Source: Mariprofundus sp.
GTDB lineage: Bacteria; Pseudomonadota; Zetaproteobacteria; Mariprofundales; Mariprofundaceae
Length of the DNA stretch: 18,548 bases
NCBI GenBank assembly: GCA_015485035.1
Contig: WFUI01000043.1
Location: 1 to 18,548 of the forward strand
Direction: 5' to 3'
In this document: positions 1 to 6,852 of the stretch, piece by piece
Numbering within the stretch: position 1 is the stretch's first letter
Layout: each line of letters opens with the position of its first letter
Made by a program: the position numbers and the translations under genes
The notes under the pieces: generated by a model
The model's database searches: none
Seen by the model: only the letters and a program-made list of their open reading frames with translations
Told to the model about the DNA's origin: nothing

Positions 1-149
1 GCCAGGCTCCCCCATGTTGAATCAAAATCTTCCGAGAATTGTTTGCGCAAGGCATGATAATCATCCAGCGAAGCAATATTCGCTTTTTGATTCTGTGAAG
101 GTTCGAAAATGCGAGTTTCCTCGAGTATGCTGGTAATCGTAGCTGACAT
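1..149 (-). CDS. acs: acetyl-coenzyme A synthetase (AMP-forming), N-terminal fragment
   Basis: The gene runs off the left edge; only about 49 N-terminal codons are visible, with no stop. The translation begins MSATITSILEETRIFEPS and continues with a segment ending near DFDSTWGSL. The SILEETRIFEPS stretch followed by a 'single aromatic plus Trp' segment about 45 residues in is typical of the N-terminus of AMP-forming acetyl-CoA synthetases, which activate acetate to acetyl-CoA through acetyl-adenylate in the cytoplasm. The start ATG (CAT at 147-149 on the plus strand) is preceded by GGGAGA at a good ribosome-binding distance. It is divergent from cutA across about 110 bp. The catalytic core lies outside the window, so the call rests on the N-terminal signature only; another acyl-CoA synthetase is possible. 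Confidence 0.68.
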   Translation of the reverse strand, partial: MSATITSILEETRIFEPSQNQKANIASLDDYHALRKQFSEDFDSTWGSL

Positions 150-183
150 GATTTTCTCCCAGACTCATTTCTAACAGGCATTC

Positions 184-191
184 GGGGGGGG
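184..191. repeat. G8/C8 homopolymer tract in the acs-cutA intergenic region
   Basis: Eight consecutive G on the plus strand (C on the acs strand), 35 bp upstream of the acs start codon. On the acs strand the tract lies downstream of a weak promoter-like pair (TTTACC, then TACTAT 19 bp later), so it could fall in the acs leader. Runs this long are prone to slippage or sequencing error. Confidence 0.5.
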
Positions 192-262
192 CACAATAGT
201 ATCAATCTCGGATCTAAAGCGGTAAACACTTCCGATTGGAAACGAACACGCTACCATATCGC

Positions 263-592
263 ATGCAGAAAATTTGCCTTATTCGGACCAGTGTCAGTTC
301 GATCACCGAAGCGAAAATCATTGCGTCCGGTTTGCTTGATGGCGGTATGGCAGGCTGTGTGCAGACCACTGGGCCGGGGCTGTCCTCCTATCGCTGGAAG
401 GGGGAAATAGAGCAGACAGAAGAGTATTATCTCAGTATCAAAACAACGCCCGCGTGCAGGGATGATGTGATTAGCTGGCTGAAACAGCATCACCCTTATG
501 ATTTGCCGGAAATTATCTGGGCTGAGTGTGATGCTACGGAAGATTATGCAGTCTGGCTTAACCTTAACGTAATCAATACAGAGACAGCGTAA
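263..592 (+). CDS. cutA: divalent-cation tolerance protein CutA
   Basis: A 109-residue protein matching the small trimeric CutA1 family, linked to copper/divalent-metal tolerance although its biochemical role is still unsettled. Recognisable segments are GCVQTTGPGLSSYRWKGEIE (family pattern: A-C-V-N-x-x-P-G-x-x-S-x-Y-x-W-K-G) and HHPYDLPEIIW (family H-P-Y-x-x-P-E-I). The reading frame is open back to a TTG at 236, which would add nine residues. I prefer the ATG at 263 because it gives the usual CutA length and starts directly before the first beta strand; neither start has a strong ribosome-binding site. It precedes ccdA by about 117 bp. This resembles the Escherichia coli order cutA-dsbD, since CcdA corresponds to the membrane core of DsbD. 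Confidence 0.9.
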   Translation: MQKICLIRTSVSSITEAKIIASGLLDGGMAGCVQTTGPGLSSYRWKGEIEQTEEYYLSIKTTPACRDDVISWLKQHHPYDLPEIIWAECDATEDYAVWLNLNVINTETA

Positions 593-673
593 GCGCATGG
601 CAGTTTCTCAGACAAAGGGGGCTTGAAGCACTGATGAACCCGTTGTACCTGAGTACAGGCTTGGTGATCTGCA

Positions 674-687
674 CCTCCTGATGGAGG
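674..687 (+). promoter_or_regulatory. CCTCC/GGAGG hairpin upstream of ccdA
   Basis: CCTCC (674-678), a four-base loop TGAT and GGAGG (683-687) form a perfect 5-bp stem 22 bp before the ccdA start. A second small stem, TGTAC (644-648) with GTACA (653-657), lies just upstream. The probable ccdA ribosome-binding site is the later GGAG at 699-702, so the stem hides a second Shine-Dalgarno-like site rather than the one used. Function is unknown; no U-run follows, so it is not an intrinsic terminator. Confidence 0.3.
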
Positions 688-709
688 AGTATTGAATTGG
701 AGTGAATAA

Positions 710-1468
710 ATGATTGAAGTTACATATGCCGGTGCGCTAATTGCCGGATTATTATCTTTTCTGTCACCTTGTGTCTTACCGCTGGTGCCTGCCTACCTGT
801 CTTATATATCCGGTGTTTCAGTGAATGAGCTGCGCCAGCATAATGGTGGGCCAGCCACGGCCATGCGCCGACATGCGCTGGGACAATCACTATGGTTTAT
901 CGCCGGATTCAGTCTTGTATTCATCGCGCTGGGCGCATCGGCATCATTGCTCGGTCAGTGGATGCTGATGCACATGGCAATACTGGGCAAAGTCGCTGGT
1001 GCTATTATTATTGTTTTTGGTCTTCATTACACGGGAATTATTCGTATTCCCTTTCTGATGATGGAAGCACGCTTCGATACAGGTGGTGTGAATGCCAAGC
1101 ACGGCATAGGTGCTCTGGTGTTGGGGGCTGCCTTTGCCTTTGGCTGGACACCGTGTATTGGACCTATTCTCGGCGCGATACTGGCTGTTGCCGGTGCACA
1201 GGCTGAAATGATGCGTGGTATTCTGTTGCTGGCAACTTATTCGCTCGGACTTGCCATTCCCTTCCTGTTGGCTGCTCTGGCAACAGACAGCTTTCTGCGC
1301 TGGTCAAAGCGTTTCAAGGGACACTTTGAGGCGGTTGAAAAGATTTCAGGCGTGTTGCTGATACTGGTAGGGCTACTGATTTTTCTTGGCAGCTTCAGCA
1401 TGGTCTCCGGCTGGCTGATTGAATGGTTTCCTGCTCTGGCTGATATCGAGGGAGCCTTTTCTCAATAA
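710..1468 (+). CDS. ccdA: CcdA-type thiol-disulfide electron carrier (cytochrome c biogenesis)
   Basis: A 252-residue, strongly hydrophobic protein with about six membrane segments, the size and composition of CcdA, the stand-alone equivalent of the DsbD transmembrane core. It carries reducing equivalents from cytoplasmic thioredoxin across the inner membrane for cytochrome c maturation or periplasmic disulfide reduction. The two redox cysteines are in place: Cys21 in FLSPCVLPLVPAYL and Cys149 in FGWTPCIGPILGA, the paired 'S/T-P-C' motifs in helices 1 and 4. The start has GGAG at 699-702, seven bases upstream. No partner thioredoxin-like gene is adjacent. It converges on gltX, with 29 bp between the two stops and no convincing terminator. 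Confidence 0.92.
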   Translation: MIEVTYAGALIAGLLSFLSPCVLPLVPAYLSYISGVSVNELRQHNGGPATAMRRHALGQSLWFIAGFSLVFIALGASASLLGQWMLMHMAILGKVAGAIIIVFGLHYTGIIRIPFLMMEARFDTGGVNAKHGIGALVLGAAFAFGWTPCIGPILGAILAVAGAQAEMMRGILLLATYSLGLAIPFLLAALATDSFLRWSKRFKGHFEAVEKISGVLLILVGLLIFLGSFSMVSGWLIEWFPALADIEGAFSQ

Positions 1469-1497
1469 AAATCGGGAGACGCAGCTGATCGCTACCC

Positions 1498-2886
1498 TTA
1501 TTGGCGTAAAGCAGCCATGCCTGTCTTGAGTCGTTTGAGGGTTTCATCTTTCCCCAGCAGTCCGAGCGTCAGATCAATCGGAGGTGAGACTGGGCCGCCG
1601 GAGATCAGAATGCGGACAGGCTGGGCGAGTTTACCCATGCCGACACCTTCAGCTTCACAAATACTGCTTATCAGCTTGTGGGCTTCTTCTCCCGAAAATT
1701 CATCAATAGCTTCGATGCCGGTGATGAATTGTTCGATCAATGGCCAGGTTGTATCCCGGAAGTTCTTTTTCACAGCTTTTTCCTGATATTCCGTGGGAGC
1801 CTGATAAAAGAACCGGGCACCTTCGGCCAGGTCGACCAGATTTTTCGAGCGTTCCTGCAAGGATGCAATCACAGCAGCCAGATCAGGACCGGTGGATACA
1901 TCCACTGCCATCAACCGGGCTACTTCCTCGACAAGATCAGCCGGATCGGCCTGTCGTAAATAGTGCCCGTTCAGCCAGTCCAGTTTTTGCTGATCGAAAC
2001 GGGCTGCTGCTTTGCCAACCTGCGACAGATCAAATAACTCAATCAGTTGCTCACGGCTAAATACCTCTTCATCACCGTGCGACCAGCCGAGTCTGGCCAG
2101 GTAATTATTCATCGCATCCGGTAAATATCCTTGTTCACGATATTCGGTAATGGCCACAGAACCGTGGCGTTTGGACATTTTGGCACCATCCGGACCGTGA
2201 ATCAGCGGGATGTGAGCAAACTGCGGTATAGGTAGCCCGAGTGCCTGATAGAGCTGAATCTGGCGTGGCGTATTATTCAGATGGTCGGAACCGCGTACTA
2301 CATGCGTAATGCCCATGGCGGCATCATCAACCACCACGGCCAGATTATAGGTCGGGGTACCGTCGGAACGCAGCAGAATCAGATCATCGAGTTCGGCATT
2401 GGGGAAACTGACCGGCCCAAGCACCAGATCATTCACATTCGTCTCACCCTCATCGGGAGAGCGAAAGCGAATGACATAAGGCTGATCCTCAGGCTGTTCC
2501 TGACGCTGGCGACAACGGCCATCATACATCGGCTTTTTGCCGGCAGCACGCTGAGATTCACGCATCTGGTCGAGCTCATCTCTGCTGCAGTAGCATCGGT
2601 AGGCATGGCCTTTTTCAATCAACTGTTCGACGGCCCGGACATGTTCGGCCTGGCGTGCTGCCTGAAACACAGGTTCTTCATCCCAGTCCAGCCCCAGCCA
2701 TTTCAAACCATCCAGAATAACCCGGGTGGCTTCATCGGTTGATCTCTCTTTGTCCGTATCCTCAATGCGCAACACAAACTGGCCGCCATGATGTCGGGCA
2801 TAAAGCCATGCAAACAGTGCGGTGCGGGCACCGCCAATATGCAGCATGCCGGTTGGTGACGGGGCAAAGCGGGTACGTACAGTCAT
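1498..2886 (-). CDS. gltX: glutamyl-tRNA synthetase
   Basis: A 462-residue class I aminoacyl-tRNA synthetase that charges tRNA-Glu with glutamate in the cytoplasm. It has the N-terminal RFAPSPTGMLHIGGARTALF segment (the HIGH-type signature is HIGG, residues 16-19), FVLRIEDTD just after it, and the second signature GAKMSKRHG with KMSKR at 236-240. Cysteines at 98, 100 and 125 match the zinc-binding insertion of bacterial GluRS; the fourth ligand position is not a clear His. The frame is open upstream to 2946. The ATG at 2886 is chosen because AAGGAG lies eight bases before it and the protein then begins MTVRTRFAPSPTG, as in the family. It is downstream of ilvE on the same strand with a 156-bp gap, so it may have its own promoter. 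Many proteobacteria carry two GltX-like enzymes; discriminating specificity was not assessed. Confidence 0.96.
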   Translation of the reverse strand: MTVRTRFAPSPTGMLHIGGARTALFAWLYARHHGGQFVLRIEDTDKERSTDEATRVILDGLKWLGLDWDEEPVFQAARQAEHVRAVEQLIEKGHAYRCYCSRDELDQMRESQRAAGKKPMYDGRCRQRQEQPEDQPYVIRFRSPDEGETNVNDLVLGPVSFPNAELDDLILLRSDGTPTYNLAVVVDDAAMGITHVVRGSDHLNNTPRQIQLYQALGLPIPQFAHIPLIHGPDGAKMSKRHGSVAITEYREQGYLPDAMNNYLARLGWSHGDEEVFSREQLIELFDLSQVGKAAARFDQQKLDWLNGHYLRQADPADLVEEVARLMAVDVSTGPDLAAVIASLQERSKNLVDLAEGARFFYQAPTEYQEKAVKKNFRDTTWPLIEQFITGIEAIDEFSGEEAHKLISSICEAEGVGMGKLAQPVRILISGGPVSPPIDLTLGLLGKDETLKRLKTGMAALRQ

Positions 2887-2975
2887 GAAATCTCCTTGGC
2901 CGGATGAAATGGCGCGCACGCTAACCCGAACATTTATTGATATCACGGATTTCGCAACGCCCTGATGCTCCTGTG

Positions 2976-3010
2976 CCGGATTGCGAAGAGGATAGTCTTT
3001 CCGGATTGCG
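2976..3010. repeat. 10-bp direct repeat CCGGATTGCG between ilvE and gltX
   Basis: CCGGATTGCG occurs at 2976-2985 and again at 3001-3010, with start points 25 bp apart, upstream of gltX and downstream of ilvE (both minus strand). A related sequence, CGGATTTCGCAA, begins near 2946. The spacing of about 2.5 helical turns could suit a DNA-binding protein, but no known operator is recognised. Confidence 0.4.
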
Positions 3011-3042
3011 GGCTGGTTCTTTAACGTTCAATCAGATAGCAA

Positions 3043-3963
3043 CTAAATATATGCCAGCCAATCCTTGTGGGGAGCGCTACGGCCATGCACGACATCAAAA
3101 TATTTTTTCTGCAGTACTTCAGTGACTGGTCCACGGGAACCGCAGCCTATAGTTCGGCCATCGAGTTCCCTGATTGGGGTAACTTCAGCAGCGGTACCGG
3201 TAAAGAAAGCCTCGTCAGCCACATAGACTTCATCGCGAGTGATGCGTTTTTCCCGCACGTCATAACCGGATTCTTTGGCCAGCTGGATAACGGTGGCGCG
3301 TGTGATGCCATCCAGTGCGCTGGTCAACTCCGGCGTATAGATAACACCGTTATAAACCATAAAGAAGTTTTCACCGCTGCCTTCGGCCACAAAGCCGTCT
3401 ACATCAAGTAGCAGCGCTTCATCGTAACCGTCGCGCTGGGCATCGGAGAGGGCGAGCATCGAATTGATATAATTGCCATTCGCTTTGGCCTTGCACATGG
3501 CAATATTGACGTGGTGACGGGTGAACGAGGAGGTGCGAATGCGAATACCGTTCTCCAGTGCATCCTGGCCCAGGTAGGCACCCCAGCTCCATGCCGCTAC
3601 AATAACATGCGTTTTAAGATTATCGGCACGCAGGCCCATGCCTTCGGAGCCGTAAAATACCATCGGGCGCAGATAGGCCGAATCCAGTCCGTTCTCACGC
3701 ACTGCTGCAAGCTGCGCCTGGTTCAGTTCGTCTTTGGAAAAAGGCATGCTCATATTCATGATTTTGGCTGAACGGAACAGGCGATCCGTATGTGCCTGCA
3801 AGCGAAAAACAGCAGTACCCTGATCCGCATGGTAGGCACGCACACCTTCGAATACGCCCATGCCATAATGCAGCGTATGTGTTAGCACATGCACTCTAGC
3901 CTCACGCCAGTCCACCATCTTGCCATCGAACCAAATCAAGCCATCACGATCTGCAAAGTTCAT
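3043..3963 (-). CDS. ilvE: branched-chain amino acid aminotransferase
   Basis: A 306-residue fold-type IV pyridoxal-phosphate enzyme that catalyses the last step of leucine, isoleucine and valine synthesis, moving an amino group from glutamate to branched 2-oxo acids. It has GLIWFDGKMVDW near the N-terminus, HTLHYGMGVFEGVRAY, the PLP-lysine region CKAKANGNYINSM (Lys160 expected to bind the cofactor), EGSGENFF, and FFTGTAAEVTPI, which binds the cofactor phosphate in this family. The frame extends to a TTG at 3993, but the ATG at 3963 has AGGAG upstream at good spacing and gives the usual N-terminus MNFADRDG. It is divergent from mlaF across 101 bp, which must hold promoters for both although none is obvious by eye. 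D-amino-acid transaminase and aminodeoxychorismate lyase share the fold, but length and motifs favour IlvE. Confidence 0.95.
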   Translation of the reverse strand: MNFADRDGLIWFDGKMVDWREARVHVLTHTLHYGMGVFEGVRAYHADQGTAVFRLQAHTDRLFRSAKIMNMSMPFSKDELNQAQLAAVRENGLDSAYLRPMVFYGSEGMGLRADNLKTHVIVAAWSWGAYLGQDALENGIRIRTSSFTRHHVNIAMCKAKANGNYINSMLALSDAQRDGYDEALLLDVDGFVAEGSGENFFMVYNGVIYTPELTSALDGITRATVIQLAKESGYDVREKRITRDEVYVADEAFFTGTAAEVTPIRELDGRTIGCGSRGPVTEVLQKKYFDVVHGRSAPHKDWLAYI

Positions 3964-4064
3964 CTGTTCTGCTCCTGAATAAAAGTCGGCCAAATGTAGC
4001 GTTTCAACGCAGTCTGCGCCATCGTTGCGCGTGCATTGGTGTTTTGTCGTGTTAGTCTGCCGAC

Positions 4065-4874
4065 ATGATTCGTGGAGAACAACTCAGCAAGTCTTATGGC
4101 GATGTTATAGCATTGGCGCCGACTGATATTCATGTCCGGGAAGGCAAGATTACGGCCATTATGGGTGGCTCCGGTTCCGGTAAAACCACGCTGTTGCGGT
4201 TATTGGCAGGACTGGAAAAACCCAGCTCCGGTCATGTCTGGTATGGTGATGAGGATTTATGCTCAATCTCGGACCGGCGCTTGTATGAATTGCGTCAGAG
4301 TATGGGTATGCTGTTTCAATACTCGGCCCTGCTGAACTCATTGAATGTGTACGATAACGTTGCTTTCCCGTTGCATGAGCACACCGATCTCGATGAAGAA
4401 GTGATTCAAACCATGGTGTCGATGAAGCTTGAGCAGGTTGGTTTGCGTGGCTTTGAACATTTGATGCCGTCTGAGCTCTCCGGCGGTATGGCAAAACGTG
4501 TGGCATTTGCACGAGCCATGGCGATGGATCCCAAAATTGTGTTTTTTGATGAGCCTACGTCCGGACTGGATCCGATATCATCGGGTGTTATCAGTACGCT
4601 GATTCAGAATACAGCACGGAAAAACCGTATGACATCTATTGTCGTCACCCATGATGTGTCCGCGGGCTTGACCATTGCCGATCATGTGATTTTACTCTGG
4701 CAGGGGCGCATAATTGCCGAAGGGACGCCGGATGCGATTCGCGACAGTGATGATGCGCGTGTACAGCAATTCCTCGAAGGCCGGCCCGATGGGCCCATTC
4801 CGTTTTCACGCAGTACAACATCCTATATTGATGATCTGACGCACAGACCCGGCACTGTGCGCCTGGAAACATGA
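4065..4874 (+). CDS. mlaF: phospholipid ABC transporter ATP-binding protein MlaF
   Basis: A 269-residue ABC ATPase, expected to power lipid movement between the inner-membrane MlaE/MlaD complex and periplasmic MlaC. All nucleotide-binding motifs are present: Walker A GGSGSGKTT (residues 34-42), Q-loop FQYSALL (Gln85), signature LSGGMAKRVAFARA (from 138), Walker B IVFFDEPTSGLDP (from 158) and a switch His in VVTHD. The variant LSGG-M-AKRV and the QYSALLNSL stretch are characteristic of MlaF/Ttg2A rather than other importers. It is the first gene of mlaF-mlaE-mlaD-mlaC, with seven bases to mlaE. No strong Shine-Dalgarno precedes the ATG. Confidence 0.94.
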   Translation: MIRGEQLSKSYGDVIALAPTDIHVREGKITAIMGGSGSGKTTLLRLLAGLEKPSSGHVWYGDEDLCSISDRRLYELRQSMGMLFQYSALLNSLNVYDNVAFPLHEHTDLDEEVIQTMVSMKLEQVGLRGFEHLMPSELSGGMAKRVAFARAMAMDPKIVFFDEPTSGLDPISSGVISTLIQNTARKNRMTSIVVTHDVSAGLTIADHVILLWQGRIIAEGTPDAIRDSDDARVQQFLEGRPDGPIPFSRSTTSYIDDLTHRPGTVRLET

Positions 4875-4881
4875 GCCGCTT

Positions 4882-5682
4882 ATGACTGACTTATCCATCA
4901 AACAATCAGCCATCTCTGTCTTTTTCGGAAAGCTCGGCCGCCACGCCTTGCGCGGTATCGAACATCTTGGTGATGGCACGATGCTGGGGCTGAATGCTTT
5001 GGCATTGATCTTCAGAAGGCCATGGCAGGGTAAACATTTTATTCTTCAAATGCATGCGCTGGGTGTGGGCTCGCTGGTAATTATTATCATCACCGGCGCA
5101 TTTACCGGTATGGTGCTGGCTTTGCAGGGCTATTATACGCTGGCCAAATTCGGCTCGGAATCGTTGCTGGGTGCCGGTGTCGGCATGTCAATTATCCGTG
5201 AGCTGGGGCCGGTTCTGGGGGCCTTCATGATCATAGGGCGCGCCGGTTCCAGTATTACCGCCGAAATCGGCATCATGCGCGTCACCGAGCAAACCGATGC
5301 GCTGGAGATGATGGCAGTCAACCCCAAACAGCGCATTCTGTTGCCTCGTATCGTGGCGATCACACTGGCCGTGCCGCTACTGGTGTCCCTGTTTGATGTG
5401 ATCGGTATCGGCTCAGGATATATTGTCGGGGTGGAGTTGCTGGGGGTTAATCCGGGCGCTTATATGGCCGAGCTGATAGCCAAAATCACCATGCATGATA
5501 TTTACGGCGGCTGGGTCAAGGCTGTCGTATTCGGATTCATGATCGGTATGATCTGCACTTATATGGGTTACCGTTCGGAGCCTACTACCGAAGGGGTGGC
5601 AAAGGCGACCACACAGGCCGTGGTTGTGGCATCTGTCGGGGTGTTGATTGTCGATTATATTTTAACCTCGTTTTTCCTGTAA
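4882..5682 (+). CDS. mlaE: phospholipid ABC transporter permease MlaE
   Basis: A 266-residue polytopic inner-membrane protein of the MlaE/YrbE family, the permease half of the Mla transporter. The family core is clear: RELGPVLGAFMIIGRAGSS followed by AEIGIMRVTEQTDALEMM, and near the C-terminus MGYRSEPTTEGVAKATTQAV. Five or so hydrophobic segments follow an amphipathic N-terminal region (VFFGKLGRHALRGIEHLG). It starts seven bases after mlaF and ends ten bases before mlaD, so translation is likely coupled. The only nearby alternative start, the ATG overlapping the mlaF stop at 4871, runs into a stop after four codons. Confidence 0.94.
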   Translation: MTDLSIKQSAISVFFGKLGRHALRGIEHLGDGTMLGLNALALIFRRPWQGKHFILQMHALGVGSLVIIIITGAFTGMVLALQGYYTLAKFGSESLLGAGVGMSIIRELGPVLGAFMIIGRAGSSITAEIGIMRVTEQTDALEMMAVNPKQRILLPRIVAITLAVPLLVSLFDVIGIGSGYIVGVELLGVNPGAYMAELIAKITMHDIYGGWVKAVVFGFMIGMICTYMGYRSEPTTEGVAKATTQAVVVASVGVLIVDYILTSFFL

Positions 5683-5692
5683 GGAGTACTGC

Positions 5693-6142
5693 ATGCAAGC
5701 ATACAGAAAAGTAGAAATCAGTGTGGGGCTGTTTGTCTTTCTCGGGCTGCTGTCTATCGGCTGGCTGGCTCTGAAGATCGGCCAGGTCGGGGGGTTGGGA
5801 GAATCCGGATATACGCTGATCGCAGATTTCGATGATGTTGGCGGTGTGCGTAAAGGTAGTGATATTATGATGGCTGGCGTCATTATCGGTCGCGTTGATT
5901 CAGTTGCACTCGCTAACAATGATCATGCCACCATGGTGTTGCGCATTCATGATGGTGTGAAGATTGCCGAGGATTCGTTTGCTTCGGTGCGTACCAAGGG
6001 CATCATCGGTGATCGCTATATTCGTATTACTCAGGGTTCGGAAGATACCTTTCTTGAACCAGGTAATGAAATTGAAGAAACCGAGTCTGCTATCAATATT
6101 GAAGACCTGATCAGCAAGTATATTTTCAGCGGTAAGGAGTAA
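5693..6142 (+). CDS. mlaD: MCE-domain lipid-binding protein MlaD
   Basis: A 149-residue protein with one N-terminal membrane anchor (about residues 9-30, VGLFVFLGLLSIGWLALKIG) and a single MCE domain in the periplasm (about 38-118, including ADFDDVGGVRKGSDIMMAGV and RVDSVAL). MlaD forms a hexameric ring on the periplasmic face of MlaFE and passes phospholipid to or from MlaC. The short acidic C-terminal tail (IEDLISKYIFSG) is usual for MlaD. AAGGAG lies six bases before the ATG. The length is close to the family norm of about 150-180 residues. Confidence 0.94.
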   Translation: MQAYRKVEISVGLFVFLGLLSIGWLALKIGQVGGLGESGYTLIADFDDVGGVRKGSDIMMAGVIIGRVDSVALANNDHATMVLRIHDGVKIAEDSFASVRTKGIIGDRYIRITQGSEDTFLEPGNEIEETESAINIEDLISKYIFSGKE

Positions 6143-6208
6143 TCATTTCGCCTCGAGCCGTAATTTTCTGATGTTACGATATGGGCTATTGATGCCAAGG
6201 AGTTTATG

Positions 6209-6817
6209 ATGAAATTTATTCAACGTATCACCGTAATTGCTGCCATGTTGCTGGCTACATCTGCATGGGCTGCCCATGAAGGCCCCAGAGAAGTCATTGA
6301 GAACACCGTGAATCAATTGATTGATGTGCTTGAGCACCGTGAAGACAGCAGTGTGATTTCCAGCAAGGATCGTGAAGCGATTCGACAGGTTGTGGAAGGT
6401 CGATTTGACTATCGTGCCATGGCCAAACGCAGTCTGGGCAAGCCATGGAAAAAACTGGATGATGCTGAACGCCTTCACTTTACCGAGGTCTTTCGTGATT
6501 TGCTGGAACGCTCGTACGGCAACCGGTTGAGTGAATACAAAGGTCAGAAAGTGGTGTTTTCCGATGCCGAATTGAAAAATAACAAGGCGCGGGTCAAATC
6601 GAAAGTGATCGACGGTTCGCGTGAAACACCGGTGGAATATCGCCTGCACCAGACTGATAACGGTTGGCAGGTCTATGATATTCGTATTGAGGGCACCAGT
6701 ATGGTGCGCACCTTCTATCAGGATTTCAAATCCACGCTTGAGAATGGCGGATATCCAAAACTGTTGAAAACTCTGGAAGAAAAAATCGCCAAACTTAAAG
6801 CGAAGGACCAGAGCTGA
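6209..6817 (+). CDS. mlaC: periplasmic phospholipid-binding protein MlaC
   Basis: A protein of about 202 residues of the MlaC/Ttg2D family, the soluble shuttle carrying phospholipid between the outer-membrane MlaA complex and MlaFED. It has a cleavable signal peptide (MKFIQRITVIAAMLLATSAWA, then AHEGPREV). The mature part contains the family features VIENTVNQLIDVL, FDYRAMAKRSLGKPWKKL, YRLHQTDNGWQVYDIRIEG and MVRTFYQDF. Two ATGs are adjacent (6206 and 6209); AAGGAG at 6197-6202 gives better spacing to 6209. It follows mlaD by about 65 bp. No mlaA or mlaB follows; the next gene is the YhdP-like protein. Confidence 0.92.
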   Translation: MKFIQRITVIAAMLLATSAWAAHEGPREVIENTVNQLIDVLEHREDSSVISSKDREAIRQVVEGRFDYRAMAKRSLGKPWKKLDDAERLHFTEVFRDLLERSYGNRLSEYKGQKVVFSDAELKNNKARVKSKVIDGSRETPVEYRLHQTDNGWQVYDIRIEGTSMVRTFYQDFKSTLENGGYPKLLKTLEEKIAKLKAKDQS

Positions 6818-6852
6818 ACAGCCCGGAAACGGTTGCCAGATTCGGCAGTATT

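Noticed and set aside
692..709. A five-codon ORF (TTG to TAA) just before ccdA with GGAGGAG in front.
   Set aside because: Spacing from GGAGGAG to the TTG is only two bases and the start codon is weak; most likely chance.
1469..1497. Possible bidirectional terminator between the convergent ccdA and gltX.
   Set aside because: Only a GGGAG/CT-A-CCC pairing with a bulge and no T-run on either strand; not convincing.
6159..6178. CGTAA/TTACG inverted repeat between mlaD and mlaC.
   Set aside because: Short A+T-rich stem with a 10-nt loop and no T-run; too weak to call.
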